Positions 1 to 5,081 of a stretch of DNA of 7,338 bases are shown here, piece by piece. Below the pieces are notes generated by a model. It ran no database searches. It saw only the letters and a program-made list of their open reading frames with translations, and was not told the origin of the DNA. Position 1 is the stretch's first letter. Each line of letters begins with the position of its first letter. The stretch comes from Bacteroidales bacterium (GTDB taxonomy: Bacteria > Bacteroidota > Bacteroidia > Bacteroidales > JAADJA01). A program made the translations under genes and the position numbers. The stretch is from contig JAOZOC010000157.1 of assembly GCA_029933495.1 (NCBI GenBank), forward strand, positions 1-7,338, read 5' to 3'.

Positions 1-248
1 CAAGTTACCCCGTTTTCCTTATTTCGGGATACTCCTGGCCGGTTCATTTTATGCCGTTGCCTTTGCAATGGGTTTCATCAATGATACCGATAACACCGTT
101 TCTTGAGGTCGTAAGAAAACTTGCCGTAATGGGTGGTGGGGTTGAACATGTAACCTCACAGGCATTACACCTGCTTATTCTTGCAGTTGTTTCGGGGGTT
201 GCTGTCTATTTCAGGTTTAAATATATTTCCCGGAAAACAATGACCTAA
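1..248 (+). CDS. ABC-2 type transporter permease, C-terminal fragment (5' end outside window)
   Basis: The reading frame is open from base 3 to the TAA at 246-248, giving 81 residues with no start, so the gene begins upstream of the window. The ATG at 51 is internal: codons before it are open and fit the same family. The fragment carries the end typical of ABC-2 permeases: a GYSWP segment, then MPLPLQWVSSMIPITPFLE (the usual 'MP-x-x-lq-x-l-s-x-l-i-P-x-t-h-f-l-e' block), a short polar loop and a last hydrophobic helix (about LHLLILAVVSGVAVYF) followed by a basic tail. Such proteins are inner-membrane subunits of ABC exporters, working with a separate ATPase and often a membrane-fusion subunit, like YhhJ or YbhR. 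Those partners would lie upstream. The substrate cannot be told from this end. Base composition is less AT-rich than the operon that follows. Family call is fairly sure; the exact subfamily is not. Confidence 0.75.
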   Translation, partial: SYPVFLISGYSWPVHFMPLPLQWVSSMIPITPFLEVVRKLAVMGGGVEHVTSQALHLLILAVVSGVAVYFRFKYISRKTMT

Positions 249-289
249 CCTGGATAAACCAGAAAAGACAAATTTTAAAACCCAAATTT

Positions 290-358
290 CAAATAAATAT
301 CAAATATAAAATCTCAAAACTATTTTGGATTTCGTTTTTCTACATTGGAATTTATTTG
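290..358. repeat. Imperfect palindrome, about 69 bp
   Basis: CAAATAAAT at 290-298 is perfectly inverted as ATTTATTTG at 350-358. Between them the arms match only in part, until the inner hairpin at 309-332 around the trinucleotide loop CTA at 320-322. The whole element is built from CAAAT-like words on the left and their complements on the right. It may be a degenerate dispersed intergenic palindrome or simply an extended terminator stem. No target-site duplication was seen. Confidence 0.35.
309..339 (+). terminator. Putative rho-independent terminator of the ABC permease transcript
   Basis: AAATC (309-313) and CAAAA (315-319) pair with TTTTG (323-327) and GATTT (328-332). That makes a 10-bp stem with one bulged T at 314 and a CTA loop, followed by CG and five T (335-339). 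It begins 60 nt after the permease stop. The stem is AT-rich and so weak, but position and T-tract fit a terminator. Confidence 0.4.
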
Positions 359-446
359 TTTTTTATCATTTGTGCTTTATTATTTCTTGCCAATGACCAA
401 ATGGAGCCCGTATGGAAAATACAAAGATATTAGAATTAAGATACCG

Positions 447-508
447 TAAGTTCAATTAGTAAATGCAACTTTTACTTAAAAATAATCTATTTTTGCCGCT
501 TGAACTTA
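447..508. repeat. 9-bp inverted repeat flanking the MBOAT promoter
   Basis: TAAGTTCAA at 447-455 is perfectly inverted as TTGAACTTA at 500-508, with 44 bp between the arms. The spacer holds a smaller inverted repeat, AGTAAA (458-463) and TTTACT (471-476), and the putative -7 element at 488-495. The right arm would overlap the predicted transcription start. This could be a two-site operator or a transcript-end structure; it could also be chance in AT-rich DNA. Confidence 0.35.
488..495 (+). promoter_or_regulatory. Putative -7 promoter element (TATTTTTG) for the MBOAT-SGNH operon
   Basis: TATTTTTG matches the Bacteroidetes TAnnTTTG consensus exactly and is followed by C, as is common. A start about 7 nt downstream would give a leader of roughly 45 nt before the ATG at 548. 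No clear TTG-type -33 element is visible 19-23 nt upstream, so the assignment rests on the -7 motif and its position. Confidence 0.45.
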
Positions 509-547
509 TACAGTTGGTTGTTTTGAATATACAAAAGAATTTAATAG

Positions 548-1963
548 ATGCTTTTTAACACGATAGACTATATACTCTTTCTGCCGGTTGTTATTATCGT
601 CTATTACCTGATTCCTCACAAGTTCAGGTGGATATTTCTACTTGCAGCCAGCTATTATTTTTATATGAGCTGGAAAGTTGAGTATATTTTCCTGATTCTC
701 TTTTCAACTCTTATTGATTATTTATGTGGGATAAGAATGGAAAAACTCCCGGATAAAAAGTCAAGAGCACCCTGGTTGATTTTAAGTCTTTTTACAAATC
801 TTGGATTACTATTCTTTTTTAAGTATTTTAATTTTGCTTCAAACAACCTCAACCTGTTTTTCCAGGAGTTCGGAATACCTCAGGACCTTCCGTTGATGAA
901 ATTCTTACTTCCCGTTGGAATATCTTTCTACACTTTTCAAACTTTAAGCTACTCAATAGATGTTTTTTACGGAAGACAGAAAGCCGAAAGGCATTTAGGC
1001 TATTTTGCACTTTATGTCTCATTTTTTCCGCAGTTGGTAGCCGGCCCCATTGAACGGTTTTCAAGACTTACACCCCAGTTAAAAGAAAAACATACTTTCT
1101 CTTATGAAAACCTGGCAAACGGATTAAGATTAATTCTTTACGGATTATTTATCAAAATGGTAATTGCAGACAACCTTTCGGGCATTGTTGACCAGATATA
1201 TTCCTCTCCTGCAAAGTATAACTCACTGGATATCCTGACGGGAATATTTTTATACTCTTTTCAGATTTACAGCGATTTCTACGGCTATTCAATCATTGCC
1301 ATTGGAAGTGCATTGCTGATGGGTATAAAAATAATGGACAATTTTAAAACACCCTATTTATCTAAAAATATTGCAGAATTCTGGCAACGCTGGCACATAT
1401 CACTTTCAACCTGGTTCAGAGACTACCTCTATTTTCCCTTGGGTGGGAACAGAGTTGCAAAATCCCGGTGGGTTATTAATATCCTGATAGTATTTATTGC
1501 CAGCGGTTTTTGGCATGGCGCAAACTGGACTTTCATCATCTGGGGATCGCTTTATGGTATTTTATATTTATTTGAAAATGTTCTGAACAGAAAATTGGGT
1601 CTTAAAAAAAAACATCCAAAATTTTCAGCGGTACACATAATTCTTGCACTTAAAACTTTCATTTTTGTCAGTTTTATATGGGTATTTTTCAGAAGCCAGA
1701 GTTTTAATGATGCAATAAATATATTTAAACTATTATTTGAAAATTGGCACGTTTCAACTGCATCACTGAGCATTCCATCAAGCATCTGGATTTTCCTGTT
1801 TATTTTTATTTTCAGCGATATTGTTTTATATAATAAACGATTTGACACCTGGATTGATAGATTGTCATACATTTACAGATGGAGTATTTATGGTGTTATG
1901 ATATTTGCTATTATTGCTTTTGCCGGTGTAGAAAACTTCCCATTTATCTATTTTCAATTCTAA
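548..1963 (+). CDS. AlgI-like MBOAT family O-acyltransferase
   Basis: This 471-residue polytopic inner-membrane protein is of normal AlgI/PatA length. The family moves an acyl group, usually acetyl, across the membrane for O-acylation of a surface or secreted polysaccharide. Hydrophobic segments run nearly throughout. Family landmarks seen: LLPVGISFYTFQTLSY (120-135), FFPQLVAGPIER (159-170), FWQRWHISLSTWFRDYLYFP (278-297), GFWHGANWTF (320-329) with H323 at the place of the essential MBOAT histidine (H322 in Pseudomonas AlgI), and the usual C-terminal FIYFQF. The block normally read as DFSGYSDIAIG is DFYGYSIIAIG here (243-253), with Ile249 in place of the common Asp. The start at 548 gives the typical N-terminus (MLFNTIDYILFLP); no Shine-Dalgarno sequence is present. 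The next gene begins 3 nt after the stop and encodes the expected SGNH partner. The acceptor glycan is unknown because no polysaccharide genes are nearby. Confidence 0.92.
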   Translation: MLFNTIDYILFLPVVIIVYYLIPHKFRWIFLLAASYYFYMSWKVEYIFLILFSTLIDYLCGIRMEKLPDKKSRAPWLILSLFTNLGLLFFFKYFNFASNNLNLFFQEFGIPQDLPLMKFLLPVGISFYTFQTLSYSIDVFYGRQKAERHLGYFALYVSFFPQLVAGPIERFSRLTPQLKEKHTFSYENLANGLRLILYGLFIKMVIADNLSGIVDQIYSSPAKYNSLDILTGIFLYSFQIYSDFYGYSIIAIGSALLMGIKIMDNFKTPYLSKNIAEFWQRWHISLSTWFRDYLYFPLGGNRVAKSRWVINILIVFIASGFWHGANWTFIIWGSLYGILYLFENVLNRKLGLKKKHPKFSAVHIILALKTFIFVSFIWVFFRSQSFNDAINIFKLLFENWHVSTASLSIPSSIWIFLFIFIFSDIVLYNKRFDTWIDRLSYIYRWSIYGVMIFAIIAFAGVENFPFIYFQF

Positions 1964-1966
1964 GCT

Positions 1967-3472
1967 ATGAACAGAGGAATTATCAAAAAAATAACGATAA
2001 AACTTGTATCTCTGATACTGCTGCTCGTAGTGCTTAATTATATTTATAAATTCTTTTTTTATGAGAAGGACCTTCAACGCTATTCTGATGTTATAAATTT
2101 AGTCAGGGCTGTTCCAAATGATGTCGATATTGTATATATTGGGGAATCTTCTAACAATTCTTTCCGTGATGATGATATTGATAAGCGCCCGATCTCTGCA
2201 TTAATTTCCGACTATTTCCCTGATCTCAAAATTTATGACATTACAAAGCCGGCAAGCCATTCCGGTATTTACAAAATATTACTTCAGAATATCCCGGAGG
2301 AAAGTCAGGTAAAGACCATAATTGTAACTTTAAACCTGCGCTCGTTTAATACAGTATGGATTCATTCCAAACTTGAAACATCTTTACAGAAAAGTATGGT
2401 TTTACTTAAACCGTATCCTCCGATTGTTAACAGGTTTTTACTGTCGTTTAATGCTTATGACATTAAAACAGAGGAGGAAAGGGTAAGGCAGATTAAGGAA
2501 ATATGGGAAAAAGACACCTTGCATTTCCCATATAAGTTTCCATTTAAAAATGTATTAGAATGGGATAAATGGATGTCAAAAACAGGAATAAAAGGAGCTG
2601 ACGGTAAGAGGGATTGGGATAAGACTAGTCTTGCGTGTCAATACATAAAAACTTACGGATTTCAAATTGACACTATGAACAATCCAAGGATTAAAGATTT
2701 TGATAAGATTATCAGTCTTGCAAAAATGAGAGGCTGGAACCTCGTGTTTAATCTTTTGGCTGAAAATACTGAAAAGGCCAAAAAACTGGTCGGGAAGGAT
2801 ATTGTTTTTTTAATGAAAGAAAATGGAGATATCCTTAAAAAGTATTATCGGAGCAGAGGAATCACGGTTGTTGATAATCTAAATGTTATTCCGGATGATC
2901 AGTTTATTAATCAGAATTGGACAACGGAGCATTATGCTGAAAACGGGCGCAAACTGATTGCGAAAAATGTGGCATCGGCCTTAAAAAGATTTTATCCTGA
3001 CAAGTATAAAGAAGTGGAATATTCAAATATTCTTCAAACCAGTTTTTTCAATAATTGCGAGGATGGTGTTATATGGGGACAAATGAGCTCTGTAACATCA
3101 GAAACATCATTTTCCGGGAACAAATCATCAAAAACCGGTAATGGTATCAAATACAGTATAGTCTTTTTATATCCTTTGAAACTAATACCCGACAGCCTGA
3201 AAAACGAAATAGACATTGCATTTAAAGTTAAGCCGGAATCTGACAATCATAACGGTGCATTAATAATTCAGGCTAAAGGGAGAAATTTCAAAAACTTTTC
3301 ACAAAACTTTAGCCTGAAAGGACAAATAAATCAGGTTGGCAAATGGCAGGATTTTCATCAAACCTTTATAATTCCTGACAGCATCAAAGATGCTGACCTG
3401 ATAAAGATTTATCTTTTTAATCCCTCCAATAATATAATATATCTTGATGATTTTAAAATAGATTTTGAATAA
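1967..3472 (+). CDS. Membrane-anchored SGNH-hydrolase-like acyltransferase partner with C-terminal CBM-like domain
   Basis: The 501-residue product starts with a basic stretch and one hydrophobic helix (about 11-30), with no cleavage site I can see, so it is probably a signal anchor with the rest in the periplasm. An SGNH-like domain follows to about residue 342. VDIVYIGESSNNSF (53-66) matches block I, with Ser61 or Ser62 as nucleophile candidate and GES in place of GDS. TLNLRSFN (121-128) sits where the block III Asn is expected. NWTTEHYAENGRKLIA (317-332) matches block V, with His322; the usual Asp three residues earlier is Thr319. Residues about 350-501 look like a beta-sandwich carbohydrate-binding module, ending in YLDDFKIDFE. 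SGNH plus CBM is the AlgX layout. The gene lies 3 nt behind the MBOAT gene, so the two are probably co-transcribed and perhaps translationally coupled. By analogy with AlgX, PatB and DltD it should transfer the acyl group to a glycan. A plain esterase is the alternative. Confidence 0.75.
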   Translation: MNRGIIKKITIKLVSLILLLVVLNYIYKFFFYEKDLQRYSDVINLVRAVPNDVDIVYIGESSNNSFRDDDIDKRPISALISDYFPDLKIYDITKPASHSGIYKILLQNIPEESQVKTIIVTLNLRSFNTVWIHSKLETSLQKSMVLLKPYPPIVNRFLLSFNAYDIKTEEERVRQIKEIWEKDTLHFPYKFPFKNVLEWDKWMSKTGIKGADGKRDWDKTSLACQYIKTYGFQIDTMNNPRIKDFDKIISLAKMRGWNLVFNLLAENTEKAKKLVGKDIVFLMKENGDILKKYYRSRGITVVDNLNVIPDDQFINQNWTTEHYAENGRKLIAKNVASALKRFYPDKYKEVEYSNILQTSFFNNCEDGVIWGQMSSVTSETSFSGNKSSKTGNGIKYSIVFLYPLKLIPDSLKNEIDIAFKVKPESDNHNGALIIQAKGRNFKNFSQNFSLKGQINQVGKWQDFHQTFIIPDSIKDADLIKIYLFNPSNNIIYLDDFKIDFE

Positions 3473-3476
3473 TTCA

Positions 3477-3522
3477 TTCCGTTAAATGCTTTTTTATTCA
3501 TTTGCTCATTTTATTAATGGAA
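3477..3522 (+). terminator. Weak hairpin after the MBOAT-SGNH operon
   Basis: In RNA, TTCCGTTAA (3477-3485) can pair over 9 bp with TTAATGGAA (3514-3522), one pair being G-U, around a 28-nt T-rich loop. It begins 4 nt after the stop of the SGNH gene. No T-tract follows the second arm, so it is not a classic terminator; it may protect or end the transcript. Confidence 0.25.
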
Positions 3523-3569
3523 GTCCTAAGGAGGTTTAATCAGATTCTTCAGCATTGCCATTTCTTAAG

Positions 3570-3577
3570 TACATTTG
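3570..3577 (+). promoter_or_regulatory. Putative -7 promoter element (TACATTTG) for the crotonase gene
   Basis: TACATTTG is an exact TAnnTTTG match followed by CAAAAAA, a context typical of Bacteroidetes promoters. Transcription would start near 3584, leaving about a 10-nt leader before ATG 3594. This placement argues that the earlier TTG at 3555 in the same frame is not the start codon. No clear -33 element was found. Confidence 0.5.
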
Positions 3578-3593
3578 CAAAAAATATATTTAT

Positions 3594-4373
3594 ATGCAAT
3601 TTGTAAAGCAATCTTTTCTCGGGGAAATTGGTATTCTAACGTTAGACAATGACTCAAAGAGCAATTCATTAAATCTGCAAATGCTTGATGAAATTGTAGT
3701 TTCTATGGCAGACTTTACGGAAAAAGGAATGCGTGTAATCGTTATACGTAACAATCCGGGAGTAAAGGTATGGTGTGCCGGTTTGCGGATCGACCAGCTT
3801 CCGGAGGAGGGTAAAGACCCTGTTCCTTTTGAGTATTCACTGGAGAAGGCTTTAAAGAGCATTGAGAATTTTCCGGGAGCAGTAATTGCTATGATAGAGG
3901 GTAGTGTGTGGGGTGGAGGATGCGAACTGGCTTTCTCGTGCGATATCCTTGTTGGGAGTCAGGGAGCTACTTTTGCAATCACTCCGGCCCGAATCGGAGC
4001 ACCATACAATCCAAATCAGGTAAATCGTGTGCTACAAAGGGTTGGTAGCAATATTGCGATGGAGATGTTCTTTACAGCCGATACAATTGATGCAAGGCGA
4101 GCGCAGGAGCTTGGAATCCTGAACCATATCGCCGATGGACAGGAATTGGAAGATGTGACAATGTCTATTGCCAGAAAGATTACAGAAAATGCACCGCTTG
4201 CTATCTCATTGATTAAAAGTCAAATTCACCAATTGGCATACAAAACCGTTGAACAGCTTACAAATGAAGAAGATAGCAGGTCTGCTATTGAAAAGGTATA
4301 TAAAAGTAATGATTTTAAAGAGGGGAAAAAGGCATTTATTGAAAAACGAAAGCCTGAGTTTCGGGGAGAGTAA
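3594..4373 (+). CDS. Crotonase-family enzyme, ScpB/YgfG-like (methylmalonyl-CoA decarboxylase-like)
   Basis: The 259-residue product is the usual single-domain crotonase length. From memory of E. coli ScpB (methylmalonyl-CoA to propionyl-CoA plus CO2) the matching blocks are clear: KVWCAGLRIDQLP (58-70), IEGSVWGGGCELA (101-113), TPARIGAPYN (130-139), FTADTIDARRAQELGILNH (160-178), APLAISLIK (200-208) and the end RKPEFRGE. Tyr138 aligns with catalytic Tyr140 and Gly108 with oxyanion-hole Gly110. His66 of E. coli is Leu64 here. The second glutamate of classic enoyl-CoA hydratases is missing (Ala132), which argues against hydratase activity; the first is present (Glu111). I chose ATG 3594 rather than in-frame TTG 3555 because the family N-terminus begins there and a promoter motif lies between them. 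No propionate or methylmalonyl-CoA genes are adjacent. Family is sure; exact substrate is not. Confidence 0.8.
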   Translation: MQFVKQSFLGEIGILTLDNDSKSNSLNLQMLDEIVVSMADFTEKGMRVIVIRNNPGVKVWCAGLRIDQLPEEGKDPVPFEYSLEKALKSIENFPGAVIAMIEGSVWGGGCELAFSCDILVGSQGATFAITPARIGAPYNPNQVNRVLQRVGSNIAMEMFFTADTIDARRAQELGILNHIADGQELEDVTMSIARKITENAPLAISLIKSQIHQLAYKTVEQLTNEEDSRSAIEKVYKSNDFKEGKKAFIEKRKPEFRGE

Positions 4374-4377
4374 ATTG

Positions 4378-5025
4378 TTATTTCTTCACCTCTACCACTT
4401 TATAATCTTTTGTAATCAACAAATCAGCCAGCGGCTTAAGTGATTGCACCATCTTATGTTCCTGTGCCAGTGTGGCCCAGCGTACTTCGTCCATTACCTC
4501 TTTGCCGCGTGAGTCTTTTGTGTGTTTTTCTTTGGTCTCAAGATAGGAGAGGTCTATAAATATTCTGAGATCAATATTGTCTGCTTTAATTGCATACAAT
4601 CCATCTACAATGAGCATATCCACTTCACTAAAATCAGTGATCAATTGATCCACCTGCTCGGTAACAAGATCAACGCAGGGCATTTGTGATTTGCGGTTGT
4701 TTTTGAAATCATCTATGCTTTTTTGAATTTCATCCCATTTATATTCGTTGTAACCAACCACATTTTCAATTCCCTGCTTGTTTCTCCATTCACGTCTTTC
4801 CAGGGGAAGTGTATTGTAATAGTTGTCAGTATGCAATGGTTTAGCAAATATTCCATATTTTCTAAGACCTTTGGCAATTACATGTGTCAGTTCCGTTTTC
4901 CCAGACCCAGATTCTCCCGAAATAGCAACTATGTATTTCTCTTTCTTATCTTTAAGAATCCTTTCGATGATAACCTCACCGGCTTTTTTATGCTTCTCTT
5001 GTATTAATAGGATGTCACCTAACAT
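4378..5025 (-). CDS. Uridine kinase-like P-loop NTPase (phosphoribulokinase/uridine kinase fold)
   Basis: The product has 215 residues, about the size of a uridine kinase. After a short helical N-terminus (1-29), YIVAISGESGSGKTEL (31-46) is the beta-strand plus Walker A loop, with Lys43 and Thr44. HTDNYY (65-70) stands where uridine kinases have the substrate-binding 'D-s-f/Y-Y' motif. DMLIVDGLYAI (136-146) matches the Walker B region, with Asp141 where 'IvEGi' is usual. HTKDSRGK (168-175) fits the lid with its conserved Arg. It should be a cytoplasmic ATP-dependent kinase, most likely acting on a nucleoside, but related proteins phosphorylate other small molecules. It lies tail-to-tail with the crotonase gene, 4 nt apart, and 56 nt downstream of the secreted propeller gene on the same strand, so it may be partly read through from there. 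No TAnnTTTG motif was found in the 56-nt gap; the nearest is the imperfect TATATTTT. Confidence 0.75.
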   Translation of the reverse strand: MLGDILLIQEKHKKAGEVIIERILKDKKEKYIVAISGESGSGKTELTHVIAKGLRKYGIFAKPLHTDNYYNTLPLERREWRNKQGIENVVGYNEYKWDEIQKSIDDFKNNRKSQMPCVDLVTEQVDQLITDFSEVDMLIVDGLYAIKADNIDLRIFIDLSYLETKEKHTKDSRGKEVMDEVRWATLAQEHKMVQSLKPLADLLITKDYKVVEVKK

Positions 5026-5081
5026 AATTTAAAATATATTGGTTTTCTTTGTTTGCTTAATCGTAAGTGTGTTACAATTCT

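Larger units (their letters stand above)
249..547. other. Intergenic region between ABC permease and MBOAT operon
   Basis: This 299-base gap is strongly AT-rich and I see no credible coding sequence or RNA gene in it. The left half holds a terminator-like hairpin (309-332) nested in a longer imperfect palindrome (290-358). The right half holds a Bacteroidetes-type -7 promoter element (488-495) flanked by a 9-bp inverted repeat (447-455 and 500-508). These are listed separately. The stretch 360-445 has nothing I can name. Confidence 0.6.

Noticed and set aside
249..547. CRISPR array or short-repeat array in the AT-rich intergenic region
   Set aside because: The CAAAT-like words are short, irregularly spaced and degenerate, with no constant repeat and spacer length.
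1552..2077. Minus-strand open frames opposite the MBOAT and SGNH genes
   Set aside because: They overlap strongly supported coding sequence in the other direction and show no recognisable motifs.
3555..3593. N-terminal extension of the crotonase from a TTG codon at 3555
   Set aside because: A TAnnTTTG promoter element at 3570-3577 lies inside this extension, and the family N-terminus matches from ATG 3594. The extension (PFLKYICKKYIY) has no counterpart in ScpB as I recall it.
4723..5032. Open plus-strand frames opposite the kinase gene
   Set aside because: They are antisense to a gene with clear kinase motifs, and their translations show no domain or start context.
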